This document shows, one piece after another, positions 1 to 8,766 of a DNA stretch of 64,000 nt (position 1 is the stretch's first letter; the number at the start of each line of letters is the position of its first letter). The notes beneath the pieces are model-generated. The model had not been told where the DNA came from. It saw only the letters and a list, made by a program, of their open reading frames with translations, and made no database searches. The stretch is from Lachnospiraceae bacterium (GTDB lineage: Bacteria > Bacillota > Clostridia > Lachnospirales > Lachnospiraceae): the NCBI GenBank assembly GCA_028689655.1, contig JAQVCT010000004.1, positions 124,001 to 188,000 of the forward strand, read 5' to 3'. The position numbers and the translations under genes were made by a program.

Positions 1-68
1 TACTTTGTTTGTTTTTTTCTTGTCAAAAAAACACCCCTTTCTTTTCATTGTACTTTTGTCGTTTTATA

Positions 69-84
69 TGTAAATCGATTCACA
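69..84. promoter_or_regulatory. LacI-family operator, copy 1
   Basis: The site TGTAAATCGATTCACA is a near-perfect palindrome centred on ATCGAT. A second copy, TGTGTATCGATTCACA, lies at 1403-1418 before the GH4 gene, and both are followed by the same bases (CTC). LacI-family regulators typically bind 14-20 bp palindromes with a central CG. The two copies flank the regulator gene, so the simplest inference is that this repressor binds both, controlling itself and the glycosidase. The site lies far upstream of the candidate promoter at 260-286, so it may serve another promoter or act by looping. Confidence 0.65.
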
Positions 85-259
85 CTCTTGGCATAACACT
101 AGCATTCATTTTGTTTTTCGTCAACAATTTTATTTATTTTTGTATACTATCGTTATTTTTATTTCTCCTTTTTGTATATTATGCACAATTTATTATTCTA
201 TTTCACCTACAAGTGTTTTTATTATTTTCCTATGGATTGGATTATTTTTTACTTTCGAA

Positions 260-286
260 TTGACTTCATTGTATTTTGGGTATAAA
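260..286 (+). promoter_or_regulatory. Candidate sigma-A promoter for the LacI-type gene
   Basis: TTGACT (260-265) and TATAAA (281-286) are separated by 15 bp, slightly short of the ideal 17. No better pair is evident closer to the start codon at 331. Tentative. Confidence 0.35.
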
Positions 287-330
287 ATGAATGTAAACTT
301 TGAAACATCATCCTAGGAAAGGCAAAAACA

Positions 331-1332
331 ATGCTTACTATTTCAGATATTGCCCAAAAGGCGCAGGTATCCCGCACGCTGGTATCCAGAGTGCTGAATA
401 ATAAGTCTGGTGTCAGCCCAGAGAACAGAGCAAAGATTCTGGCTATTATAGAAGAAAATCATTATGTGCCCAGCGGTCTCGCCCGTTCCCTTGTCATGCA
501 GAAGACACAGACCATCGGTGTCGTCATGGATGATCTGTGCAACAGCTACTTTTTCGATCTGATATCCGGCATCCAGGATGCTGGTGAAAAGCTTGGCTAC
601 AACATTCTGTTCTGCAATGGTCACAGTACCATGGAGACTAAAATGAAATATGTGGATTATTTTTCCCAGGGACGCACAGATGGTATGATCGCCTATGGAA
701 GTGATCTTGAAAACGAACCGCTATTTCTCAATATGGCATCCAAAACTTCCTGTTTCGTACTGATTGAAGGACAGCTTTCCTCCAAAAATATCAATAATAT
801 ACAGCTTGATAATTATACAGGTGCCTACAAGGCAACCACGCATCTCATAAAACTGGGATATCATAACATTCTCCATTTTACCGGAGATATGAACTATAAT
901 GTATCACTTGAACGTCTGAATGGATTTGTCCAGGCAATGCATGACAATAATATGCCCATCCAGGCAAATACCATTGTCTACGCCGATTATTTTGAAAAGA
1001 TTGCCTATCAGCAGATGAACCAGTTACTGAACGATGGACACCGACCTGATGCCTGCTTTTTCGGAGCAGATAAAGCTGCTTTCGGAGCCATCCGTGCTAT
1101 CTATGAGCATCATCTTCGCATTCCTGAAGATATCGCTATCATTGGCTTTGACGATGATGTTCCCGACTCCAGAGATATGATCTTCCCGAATCTTACCACC
1201 ATGCAGCAGCCACTGTATGATATGGGGAAGACAAGCGTCGAACTGTTGGTCAATTCCATCGAGAACCCAAACGCCGAGCCACAGACGAAAATATTTGAGC
1301 CAAAATTTATCATTCGTGATACCTGCCGCTAA
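331..1332 (+). CDS. LacI/GalR-family transcriptional repressor
   Basis: A sugar-responsive DNA-binding regulator of 333 residues, the usual LacI-family length. The N-terminal helix-turn-helix (residues about 1-35) shows the TISDIAQKAQVS...VSRVLN pattern. It is followed by a hinge and a periplasmic-binding-protein-like effector domain with recognisable motifs (QTIGVVMDD near residue 60; GFDDD near residue 272; TTMQQP near residue 288). The next gene in the same direction is a GH4 6-phospho-glycosidase, so the natural inducer is probably the phospho-sugar or sugar handled by that enzyme. Operator-like palindromes lie upstream of both genes (69-84, 1403-1418). The start at 331 has a strong ribosome binding site. 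The family is certain; the effector is inferred. Confidence 0.93.
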   Translation: MLTISDIAQKAQVSRTLVSRVLNNKSGVSPENRAKILAIIEENHYVPSGLARSLVMQKTQTIGVVMDDLCNSYFFDLISGIQDAGEKLGYNILFCNGHSTMETKMKYVDYFSQGRTDGMIAYGSDLENEPLFLNMASKTSCFVLIEGQLSSKNINNIQLDNYTGAYKATTHLIKLGYHNILHFTGDMNYNVSLERLNGFVQAMHDNNMPIQANTIVYADYFEKIAYQQMNQLLNDGHRPDACFFGADKAAFGAIRAIYEHHLRIPEDIAIIGFDDDVPDSRDMIFPNLTTMQQPLYDMGKTSVELLVNSIENPNAEPQTKIFEPKFIIRDTCR

Positions 1333-1402
1333 GTCTGCGGTTGAAATGCCCACCAATGAAGGATGTTCTACATTTCATTTCTGGGTTTTTCTTTCATCTT
1401 GA

Positions 1403-1418
1403 TGTGTATCGATTCACA
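1403..1418. promoter_or_regulatory. LacI-family operator, copy 2, before the GH4 gene
   Basis: TGTGTATCGATTCACA is a near-palindrome that matches the copy at 69-84 in 14 of 16 positions. It lies in the 166-bp gap between the regulator and the GH4 gene, about 80 bp upstream of the GH4 start. This is the expected place for repression of a separate GH4 promoter. I could not assign a convincing -35/-10 pair in the gap. Confidence 0.65.
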
Positions 1419-1498
1419 CTCATGCAAATCAAGATACCCGTTCACGTATATGGTACTTACCATACCTATTTTAGAAAGTTTAGAAAGGACTATTTATT

Positions 1499-2815
1499 AT
1501 GACAAAAAGAGGATTAAAAATTGCGACCATCGGTGGCGGTTCCAGCTACACTCCCGAATTAATTGAAGGTTTTATTAAGCGTTATGAAGAATTGCCTGTA
1601 AAAGACATCTATCTGGTAGATATCGAGGAGGGGCTTGAAAAGCTTCATATCGTATCTGCTTTCGCCCAGCGTATGGTGGATAAATGTGGTTATGACTTAC
1701 AGATCCATGCCACTTTGGACCGTGAGGAAGCCCTGCGGGACGCAGATTTCGTTACCACCCAGTTCCGTGTAGGACAGCTGGAAGCGCGCATCCGTGACGA
1801 ACGAATTCCACTAAGATACAATGCCATTGGACAGGAAACCACCGGTGCCGGCGGCTTTGCCAACGCACTGCGCACGGTTCCTGTGATCTTGGATATCTGC
1901 GAAGATATGGAATGTCTCTGCCCTGATGCCTGGCTCATCAACTTTACCAATCCATCCGGTTTGGTAACGGAAGCTGTACTGAATCATACTTCCATCAAAG
2001 CCATCGGATTATGTAATGTTCCTATCGGTATGAAAAATGATGTAGCCGAAAAATTTGACTGTACCGCAGATGATGTATACTGCGATTTCGTAGGCATCAA
2101 TCATCTTCTATGGGCACAGAAAATCTACATACATGGTAAAGATACCACTGCTGAAGTACTGCACCGCATGGCGGAGGATGACACTAAAGAACATCTTGCC
2201 AATATTCCAGACATTGACTTTCCCGGATACTTTCTGGAAGCCCTGGGCTTGTTACCCATCAGCTATCTGAAATATTACTATCTCACCGATCAGATGCTCC
2301 TGGAATGTATCACCGATGCCAAGGAGAAAGGGGTCCGCGGAGAAGTGGTACAAAATGTGGAGCACGAACTGTTCGAGCTTTATAAGGATGTGGAACTGAA
2401 TGTAAAGCCACCACAGTTGGCAGAGCGTGGCGGTGCCCACTATTCTGATGCTGCCTGCTCTCTCATCAACTCCATCTATAACAATAAAGGTGATATTCAG
2501 ACAGTGAATGTACTGAATCACGGTGCTAATCTGGATCTTCCCCAGGATGCAGTCATTGAACGCAACTGTGTCATAGATGCTGCCGGCGCACACCCCATCG
2601 CACTGGGGCATACGCCACTTCCCGTCAGGGGACTGCTGCAGCTGGTGAAAAATTATGAACAGCTCACCATCAAAGCTGCCATGACCGGCGATTATGCTAC
2701 CGCTTTACAGGCACTCACCATTCATCCCCTGGTGCCATCCGCAACCGCTGCCAAATCCATGTTGGATGATATTCTAATGGAAAACAGTAACTATCTCCCT
2801 GCTTTTCGTCATTAG
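1499..2815 (+). CDS. GH4 family 6-phospho-beta-glucosidase-like enzyme
   Basis: A 438-residue glycoside hydrolase of family 4. These enzymes use NAD+ and a divalent metal to hydrolyse phosphorylated disaccharides by an oxidation-elimination mechanism in the cytoplasm. The dinucleotide-binding loop GGGSSYTP (residues 12-19) is present, as are the metal and substrate motifs NPSG (151-154), CNVP (172-175) and His202 in GINHLLW. The length fits the CelF/LicH branch, which acts on 6-phospho-beta-glucosides; GH4 also contains alpha-glycosidases, so anomeric specificity is inferred. A GH4 substrate normally arrives through a PTS, but no PTS gene lies in this window. The ribosome binding site is AGAAAGGA just before the ATG. 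Confidence 0.9.
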   Translation: MTKRGLKIATIGGGSSYTPELIEGFIKRYEELPVKDIYLVDIEEGLEKLHIVSAFAQRMVDKCGYDLQIHATLDREEALRDADFVTTQFRVGQLEARIRDERIPLRYNAIGQETTGAGGFANALRTVPVILDICEDMECLCPDAWLINFTNPSGLVTEAVLNHTSIKAIGLCNVPIGMKNDVAEKFDCTADDVYCDFVGINHLLWAQKIYIHGKDTTAEVLHRMAEDDTKEHLANIPDIDFPGYFLEALGLLPISYLKYYYLTDQMLLECITDAKEKGVRGEVVQNVEHELFELYKDVELNVKPPQLAERGGAHYSDAACSLINSIYNNKGDIQTVNVLNHGANLDLPQDAVIERNCVIDAAGAHPIALGHTPLPVRGLLQLVKNYEQLTIKAAMTGDYATALQALTIHPLVPSATAAKSMLDDILMENSNYLPAFRH

Positions 2816-2831
2816 AATATAAAATAGAAAG

Positions 2832-2891
2832 TGCTGCAGTATTTACTGGATTTATTGATAAGTTTCCAGTTACACACTGCAGCATTTTTTT
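2832..2891 (+). terminator. Rho-independent terminator after the GH4 gene
   Basis: Arms TGCTGCAGT (2832-2840) and ACTGCAGCA (2876-2884) pair perfectly, and an inner ACTGG/CCAGT hairpin is nested inside. A run of seven T follows at 2885-2891. It lies 16 bp after the GH4 stop codon. On the other strand it could also help to end gatB transcripts arriving from the right. Confidence 0.85.
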
Positions 2892-2946
2892 ATTTGTAAT
2901 ATTTACCTGATATTACTTTGTTCCATCCTATTTTTTACTTTGCTTA

Positions 2947-4377
2947 TTACAAAAGTTCCTGCAGAATCTGGTTGATAAGAGCCGGATCGGCTTTCCCCTG
3001 CATTGCTTTCATGGTCTGACCCACCAGTGCTCCTATGGCTTTGGTCTTGCCGTTATGATAATCCTCCACGGATTTCGGATTCCTGGCCATGACTTCCTCG
3101 ATGGTCTTCCGAAGTGCTCCCTGATCATTGACGGTCTTCAAGCCCTTTTCCTCCACATATTGTTCCGGATCAATATCATGATGGAACATTTCCTGGAATA
3201 CTTCCTTTGCCACGGTGGAATTGATTGCCTTGCTGTCCACCAGCTGTATCAATTTTGCCAGATTCTCCGGCGAGAAACAGATAGCCTCCGGTTCCATGGC
3301 ATTCTCTTTCAGGAGACGCATGGTTTCTCCCATGAGCCAGTTGGATACTTTCTTGGGATCTGCTCCCAGAGCCACCGTTTCCTCAAACAGATCAGCGGTA
3401 TGCTTGGTGTTGGTGAGAATCTCAATATCATAATCCGGGATGCCATATTCCTCCTTGTAGCGAATCATTTTCTCTGTGGGGAATTCCGGTTCTTTGGACT
3501 TAATCTCACGGAGCAGCTCATCACTGACGATGATGGGTGCCAGATCGGGATCTGGGAAATATCTGTAATCCTGCGCATCCTCTTTGGAACGCATGGCATA
3601 GGAATATTCCTTGTTATCATCCCATCTTCTGGTCTCCTGTATAACTTCTTTACCTTCCTCCAGTAAATCAATCTGTCGTTCCCGTTCTCCTTCAATGGCT
3701 CTTGCAATTGCCTTAAAAGAGTTCAGGTTCTTCATCTCTGTTCTGGTACCCATTTTTTCTGCCCCGGCTTCCCGGATAGACAGGTTCACATCCGCACGCA
3801 TGGAGCCCTCCTGCAATTTACAATCCGATGCTCCCAGATATTGAATCAACAGTCTTAATTTCTCCAGATAGGCAATGACTTCCTCCGCAGAACGCATATC
3901 CGGTTCCGATACGATCTCGATTAGCGGTACGCCGGAGCGGTTATAATCCACCATGGTGCAGTCCTCCCAGTCATCATGAACTAATTTGCCGGCGTCCTCC
4001 TCCATGTGAATCTCATGGATTCCCACGATCTTTTTCCCCTCTTCTGTCTCTATCTCCACACCGCCATCATGGCAGATGGGCAGATAGAGCTGTGAGATCT
4101 GATAGTTCTGTGGATTGTCCGGATAGAAATAATTCTTGCGGTCAAATTTACTATAGTGGGAAATCTCACAGTTGGTGGCAAGTCCCACTGCGATGACATA
4201 TTCCAGCACTTGCTTATTTAATACGGGCAGAGATCCCGGCATTCCTGTACACACAGGGCAGGTATGGGTGTTGGGCGCACCGCCAAATGCAGTGGAACAG
4301 CCACAGAAGATCTTGGTCTTCGTCGCCAGTTCCACGTGAACCTCCAGTCCGATTACGGTCTCATATTGTTTACTCAT
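2947..4377 (-). CDS. gatB: Aspartyl/glutamyl-tRNA amidotransferase subunit B
   Basis: GatB, 476 residues, the tRNA-binding and kinase subunit of the GatCAB amidotransferase. It phosphorylates the mischarged Glu-tRNA(Gln) or Asp-tRNA(Asn) before amidation with ammonia from GatA. The N-terminus YETVIGLEVHVEL, the Cys cluster (CGCSTAFG...CPVCTGMPG) and the NRSGVPLIEIVSEPD block are diagnostic, and the C-terminal YqeY-like tail (GKTKAIGALVGQTMKAM) is present. The start is placed at 4377, MSKQ, because a GAGAGGAA ribosome binding site lies just before it; the ATG at 4389 overlaps that site. It is the last gene of the aspS-gatCAB operon. Confidence 0.97.
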   Translation of the reverse strand: MSKQYETVIGLEVHVELATKTKIFCGCSTAFGGAPNTHTCPVCTGMPGSLPVLNKQVLEYVIAVGLATNCEISHYSKFDRKNYFYPDNPQNYQISQLYLPICHDGGVEIETEEGKKIVGIHEIHMEEDAGKLVHDDWEDCTMVDYNRSGVPLIEIVSEPDMRSAEEVIAYLEKLRLLIQYLGASDCKLQEGSMRADVNLSIREAGAEKMGTRTEMKNLNSFKAIARAIEGERERQIDLLEEGKEVIQETRRWDDNKEYSYAMRSKEDAQDYRYFPDPDLAPIIVSDELLREIKSKEPEFPTEKMIRYKEEYGIPDYDIEILTNTKHTADLFEETVALGADPKKVSNWLMGETMRLLKENAMEPEAICFSPENLAKLIQLVDSKAINSTVAKEVFQEMFHHDIDPEQYVEEKGLKTVNDQGALRKTIEEVMARNPKSVEDYHNGKTKAIGALVGQTMKAMQGKADPALINQILQELL

Positions 4378-4463
4378 AGTTCCTCTCATTCTGTCAGATG
4401 ATATCTATTTTAATAGTTCGTACAGCATCCGACACACTATCTACATTTTCTATTTTGGTCCAT

Positions 4464-5942
4464 TTAAATATGGTACTTCGTCCCATATGGGCTCTCTCTC
4501 TCATAAGCATAGGCTGTCTGGATGAGTTTTTTCTCGGAGAAGCAGTCTCCGATCAGCTGCAGTCCGATGGGAAGTCCCTCGCTGTCGGTACCACAGGGCA
4601 GGCAGATGCCCGGAAGTCCGGCGAGGTTCACCGATACGGTATAGATATCCCCCAGATACATTTTGATAGGATCTGCCAGACTTTGTCCCAGCCTGGGTGC
4701 CGTGGTGGGCGCCGCCGGTCCCAGGATCACGTCATATTTTGCGAAGGCTTCGTCAAATGCCTTTTTGATCAAGGCTTTCACCCGCAGTGCTTTCAGATAA
4801 TAGGCGTCATAATATCCGGAGCTTAATACAAAGGAACCCAGCATGATTCTTCTCTTTACTTCCGGACCAAATCCCTCTGAGCGGGTCTTTTTATACATAT
4901 TGTGCAGTCCATCATATTCTGCTGTACGATATCCATATTTGATGCCGTCAAATCGTTCCAGGTTGGAACTCGCCTCCGCTGCTGCGATGGTATAGTAAGC
5001 AGGAATGGCGTAGTCTACCAGGCTGAGGTCAAACTCCTCCAGGATGGCCCCCTTTTCCCGCAGCACATCGGCTGCCTGTAAGACCGCCTCCCTGACTTTT
5101 CCATCCAGTCCCTCCCCAAAATAGTCTCTGGGGATGCCAATCTTCATTCCTTTCACATCGTCCACCAGTGCACTGGTAAAGTCATATCCCGATTTCTTTG
5201 CTATGTCCCCTCTGCGATCCACAGATGTGGAATCCTTTGGATCATAGGATGCCATGACTTCCAGCAAAGTAGCACAATCCCTCACATCTTTGGTCAATGG
5301 CCCGATCTGATCCAGAGAGGAACCATAGGCGATGAGCCCATAACGTGAGATGGTTCCGTAGGTGGGTTTCATCCCCACCACACCGCAGAAGGAGGCAGGC
5401 TGTCGAATGGAGCCCCCCGTATCAGAGCCCAGTGCCATAAAGCACTCCTGCCCTGCTACTGCTGCTGCAGAGCCTCCCGAGGATCCCCCCGGTACGTGCT
5501 CTGTATTCCTCGGGTTTCTGGTAACTCCGTAGGCTGAGGTCTCCGTGGTGCTTCCCATGGCAAATTCATCCATGTTAGTCTTCCCTATGATCACTGCCCC
5601 TGCTTTCTCCAGATTTTCCACTGCCTCTGCTGAAAAAGTGGGAATAAAATTTTCTAATATCCTGGAACTGCAGGTGGTGAGCAGATCTCTGGTACACAGA
5701 TTGTCTTTCACTGCCACCGGTACACCTGCCAGGGGTCCTGTCAATTCCCCCGCCTGTATTCTCTGCTGTACTTCCTCCGCCTTTTTCAAGGCACCCTCCT
5801 GGTCCACTGTGACGTAGCAGTGGTAAACAGATTCTGTTTTCTCTATCTGGGCAAGCACCGCTTTGGTGGCAAGCACCGCAGTGGTCTCACCGCGCTTTAT
5901 CTTTTCCGACAGCTGTACGGCTGTCAATTCTAATAATTCCAT
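4464..5942 (-). CDS. gatA: Aspartyl/glutamyl-tRNA amidotransferase subunit A
   Basis: GatA, 492 residues, the glutaminase/amidase subunit. It hydrolyses glutamine and channels ammonia to GatB. It belongs to the amidase-signature family, and the Ser-cisSer-Lys triad is visible as Lys79 (VAVKDN), Ser154 (GGSSGGSAAAVA) and Ser178 (GSDTGGSIR). The gene lies 86 bp upstream of gatB, with a good AGGAG ribosome binding site before the ATG. The length matches bacterial GatA. With no gln- or asn-tRNA synthetase gene in view, I infer that it serves one or both indirect routes; this window alone cannot decide. Confidence 0.97.
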   Translation of the reverse strand: MELLELTAVQLSEKIKRGETTAVLATKAVLAQIEKTESVYHCYVTVDQEGALKKAEEVQQRIQAGELTGPLAGVPVAVKDNLCTRDLLTTCSSRILENFIPTFSAEAVENLEKAGAVIIGKTNMDEFAMGSTTETSAYGVTRNPRNTEHVPGGSSGGSAAAVAGQECFMALGSDTGGSIRQPASFCGVVGMKPTYGTISRYGLIAYGSSLDQIGPLTKDVRDCATLLEVMASYDPKDSTSVDRRGDIAKKSGYDFTSALVDDVKGMKIGIPRDYFGEGLDGKVREAVLQAADVLREKGAILEEFDLSLVDYAIPAYYTIAAAEASSNLERFDGIKYGYRTAEYDGLHNMYKKTRSEGFGPEVKRRIMLGSFVLSSGYYDAYYLKALRVKALIKKAFDEAFAKYDVILGPAAPTTAPRLGQSLADPIKMYLGDIYTVSVNLAGLPGICLPCGTDSEGLPIGLQLIGDCFSEKKLIQTAYAYERESPYGTKYHI

Positions 5943-6052
5943 CTATACTCCTGTCTGCGCTCTATGATTATTCTGGATTTCATCACTGTCAGATGCGCAC
6001 AATACTTCTGATTGATATTCTTTTAACTTCTCATTTTTACTGAATTTATGAT

Positions 6053-6346
6053 CTAATCCACTGTCTTTGGCACGATGAAGCTGCCATCTCTTTCCTCCGG
6101 TGCATTTCTAAGGATATTTTCCTGATCATCCCCATTGGTCACCGTGTCCTGGCGGAACACGTTATGAATGGGAAAAATATGGGACATGGGCTCCACCCCC
6201 GTGGTGTCCAGTTCACTTAATTGATCGATGTAATCCAGCATAAGCCCCATGTCCTTTTTCGCCTGTTCCTTCTGTTCCCCTGAAAGCTCCAGTTTGGACA
6301 GGATTCCTACATATTCGATTGTCTCATCACTGATGATATTTGCCAT
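6053..6346 (-). CDS. gatC: Aspartyl/glutamyl-tRNA amidotransferase subunit C
   Basis: GatC, 97 residues, the small belt-like subunit that holds GatA and GatB together. The typical features are ETIEYVGILSKLELSGEQ at the N-terminus, DYIDQLSELDT in the middle and GVEPMSHIFPI followed by the C-terminal NAPEERDGSFIVPKTV. It sits between aspS and gatA on the minus strand, with a purine-rich ribosome binding site (GGAAAGAGG). Confidence 0.95.
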   Translation of the reverse strand: MANIISDETIEYVGILSKLELSGEQKEQAKKDMGLMLDYIDQLSELDTTGVEPMSHIFPIHNVFRQDTVTNGDDQENILRNAPEERDGSFIVPKTVD

Positions 6347-6405
6347 GCTTTTCCTCTTTCCTTTTATAATTCTGACCCAGAATCCTGGATTAATGGTGAC
6401 GGTAA

Positions 6406-8157
6406 CTATTCGCGCACTTTGATGTGAACTTCTCTGAGCTGTTGCTCGGTGACTGTATTAGGAGCTCCACACATAAGATCCTGGGCGTTTCCATTCATGG
6501 GGAATGGAATGATCTCACGAATGCTCTCCTCATTTTTCAGCAGCATGATCATGCGGTCTACCCCTGGTGCCATGCCTGCGTGTGGCGGTGCACCATACTG
6601 GAATGCATTGTAGAGGGCTCCGAATTTTTCTTTCAGGTCTTCCTCCGTGTATCCTGCGATCTCAAAGGCTTTCACCATGACATCCAGATTGTGGTTGCGG
6701 ACAGCACCTGAGGATAGCTCGATACCGTTGCAGACGATATCATACTGATATGCCAGGATATCCTGGGGTTCTTTTGTATTTAAGGCTTCCAGCCCACCCT
6801 GGGGCATGGAGAATGGGTTGTGGGTGAAGACCATCTTCTTTTCTTCTTTATCATATTCGAACATTGGGAAATCATTGACATAGCAGAAACGGTAGGCATT
6901 TTTCTCACATAAGTCCAGTTTCTGTCCCAGTTCGTTGCGGATCTGTCCGGCATAGATGGCGGCATGTTCCTCTCGGTCTGCAATAAAAAAGATGGTATCT
7001 CCTGGCTGTAATCCAGCAATCTTTGCAATTTCAGGTTTCTTTTCTTCCGGGATAAATTTATCGATGGGTCCCTTGTAACTCATGTCCTCAGCGATTTCCA
7101 GATATCCCAGTCCCCCCATACCGATGGATTGTGCATATTTTAACAATTTTTCATGGAAACCCTTGGACATGTCTGCGTGAACCTTGATGGCACGCACGGT
7201 CTTTCCAATAAACGGCTTGAAGGTGCACTGCTGGAAAAATTCTGTAAGGTCAATGATCCGAAGTGGATTGCGAAGATCCGGCTTGTCGGAACCAAACTCC
7301 AGCATTGCCTGTTTGTAGCTGATGATGGGATAAGGAGCCTTCGTCACTTCGTATCCCTCCGGTGCAAATCTCTCAAATGTAGCAGTGAGTACATCCTCCC
7401 CCACCTCAAATACATCTTCCTGGGTGGCAAAACTCATCTCAAAATCCAACTGATAGAATTCCCCCGGTGAACGGTCGGCTCTGGCATCCTCGTCTCGAAA
7501 ACAGGGTGCGATCTGAAAATATTTATCAAATCCGGATACCATCAATAATTGTTTGTACTGCTGTGGTGCTTGTGGCAGTGCATAAAATTTGCCTTTATAC
7601 TTTCTGGATGGAACAATATAATCTCTCGCCCCCTCCGGTGAAGAAGCGCAGAGGATGGGAGTCTGAATCTCCAGAAAGCCCATCTCTGTCATTTTCTGTC
7701 TCAGATAGGTAATGACCTCCGAACGGAAAATCATGTTGTCTTTTACCTTTTTGTTACGAAGATCCAGATAGCGGTATTTCAGTCGAAGATCTTCTCTGGT
7801 CTCCCTGGAGGTCGTTACATCAAAGGGAAGCTGCTTATACACTTTTCCTAATATTTCCACTTTGTGCGTCTCCAGTTCGATGGTTCCTGTGGGAATCTTA
7901 TCATTGTAGGTCTCCTGGTCACGATGCTGGATCTCACCCTCCACACTGATACAGTCCTCTTTATTAATTCCTCTTAACAGTTCCGTGTCACGCATAACGA
8001 TCTGCATCACACCGTACATATCCCGAAGATCGATGAAGGATACACCGCCATGGTCACGAATATTCTCTACCCATCCTGCAAGCCGCAGTGCAGCACCTAC
8101 ATCTCCTTCTCCTACTTTATCCATTGTCCTGTTCCTGTACCTGTTCTCTGTTCTCAT
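6406..8157 (-). CDS. aspS: Aspartyl-tRNA synthetase, probably non-discriminating
   Basis: AspRS, 583 residues, a class II synthetase with an N-terminal OB-fold anticodon domain, the catalytic domain and the bacterial GAD insertion. Visible motifs are FRDEDARADRSPGEFYQLD (motif 2 region) and GVDRMIMLL (motif 3). The start at 8157 is chosen over an in-frame ATG at 8184 because AGGAGG lies 9 nt before it. It heads an operon with gatC, gatA and gatB. A synthetase co-transcribed with the amidotransferase is expected to charge tRNA(Asn) with Asp as the substrate for GatCAB; the non-discriminating activity is inferred from context. Expression is controlled by the T-box leader upstream. Confidence 0.96.
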   Translation of the reverse strand: MRTENRYRNRTMDKVGEGDVGAALRLAGWVENIRDHGGVSFIDLRDMYGVMQIVMRDTELLRGINKEDCISVEGEIQHRDQETYNDKIPTGTIELETHKVEILGKVYKQLPFDVTTSRETREDLRLKYRYLDLRNKKVKDNMIFRSEVITYLRQKMTEMGFLEIQTPILCASSPEGARDYIVPSRKYKGKFYALPQAPQQYKQLLMVSGFDKYFQIAPCFRDEDARADRSPGEFYQLDFEMSFATQEDVFEVGEDVLTATFERFAPEGYEVTKAPYPIISYKQAMLEFGSDKPDLRNPLRIIDLTEFFQQCTFKPFIGKTVRAIKVHADMSKGFHEKLLKYAQSIGMGGLGYLEIAEDMSYKGPIDKFIPEEKKPEIAKIAGLQPGDTIFFIADREEHAAIYAGQIRNELGQKLDLCEKNAYRFCYVNDFPMFEYDKEEKKMVFTHNPFSMPQGGLEALNTKEPQDILAYQYDIVCNGIELSSGAVRNHNLDVMVKAFEIAGYTEEDLKEKFGALYNAFQYGAPPHAGMAPGVDRMIMLLKNEESIREIIPFPMNGNAQDLMCGAPNTVTEQQLREVHIKVRE

Positions 8158-8333
8158 TTTTCTTTTCCTCCTGCTATTGAGCATCTAACATCTATGGTTC
8201 CGGAACTTTTTTTTAATACAAACAAAAAAACGCCTATAAGCTTTCAGGACAGCACAAACAAGGTTTTCGCACTCACGAAATCCTAATCTGTATTCTGTTC
8301 GAACGTCTTATACGCGCATGCTATTTTTAACGT

Positions 8334-8366
8334 AAAAAGTCCCAGAACACTTCCGTATTCTGGGAC
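8334..8366 (-). terminator. T-box leader terminator hairpin
   Basis: GTCCCAGAA and TTCTGGGAC form a 9-bp stem followed by five T on the minus strand (8338-8334). It lies directly downstream of the T-box sequence and is the expected alternative to the antiterminator. The aspS start codon is about 175 nt further on. Confidence 0.9.
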
Positions 8367-8700
8367 GGGAATATACAATATAACCCGCGGTACCACCCGC
8401 ATTGAAAGACACCTTTGTCTTTCCACTCTTTACACTTAACGCGTGTTACGTACTTACCTACTGTTCGTCAACCATACATCACCTATATTCTGTGACATAC
8501 GCCCGCCAACTTACGGGTGCCATGCACCTCTATGACATGGACTGCTACGCAGCCAAGTCAATATACGCGGCCTGGTCATATTTCAATAAGTCTGCTCCCA
8601 AGTGTTCCCTTAACCAGCTTCCACAAACAACGCTTTCAGTCGATGACGTTGTATTCCTGTCGCTTTCCCTGGTCAGAGTCTTGTTCTCTGCATTTACATG
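8334..8700 (-). promoter_or_regulatory. T-box riboswitch leader of the aspS-gatCAB operon
   Basis: A tRNA-sensing leader read on the minus strand. The T-box GGGTGGTACCGCGG lies at about 8384-8398 and is followed by the terminator. Stem III (AAAGAC/GTCTTT) is at about 8404-8424. Stem I can be folded: lower stem CAAG/CTTG with tandem G-A pairs below it (K-turn-like), upper stem ACCAG/CTGGT, and a distal ACAACG/CGTTGT hairpin. The internal loop on the 3' side reads AAGGGAACA. The bases GAAC (8607-8604) contain both GAA (Glu) and AAC (Asn), each fitting the specifier position. Uncharged tRNA should stabilise the antiterminator and permit aspS-gatCAB transcription. Confidence 0.9.
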
Positions 8701-8705
8701 TGGCA

Positions 8706-8734
8706 ATGATAACATAAGTATTTCCAAAGTGCAA
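8706..8734 (-). promoter_or_regulatory. Promoter of the T-box/aspS-gatCAB transcript
   Basis: On the minus strand TTGCAC (8734-8729) and TATCAT (8711-8706) are separated by exactly 17 bp. Transcription would begin near 8699, just before the first base of the T-box Stem I region. Confidence 0.75.
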
Positions 8735-8766
8735 CATAAAAATTTTTGGAGTATAATAAGATGATA

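Larger units (their letters stand above)
1..330. other. AT-rich intergenic region upstream of the LacI-type gene
   Basis: This stretch is strongly T-rich on the plus strand. I see no credible gene in it; the one long open frame encodes low-complexity Phe/Leu/Ile-rich sequence and has no ribosome binding site. It contains an operator-like palindrome at 69-84 and a candidate promoter at 260-286. A good ribosome binding site (AGGAAAGG, about 315-322) precedes the ATG at 331. Confidence 0.6.

Noticed and set aside
9-263. Plus-strand 84-codon open frame at the left edge
   Set aside because: Low-complexity Phe/Leu/Ile sequence from T-rich DNA, no ribosome binding site, and it overlaps the LacI-type operator.
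3055-3666. Long plus-strand open frame inside gatB
   Set aside because: It is antisense to a certain gene, shows no family motifs and has no ribosome binding site.
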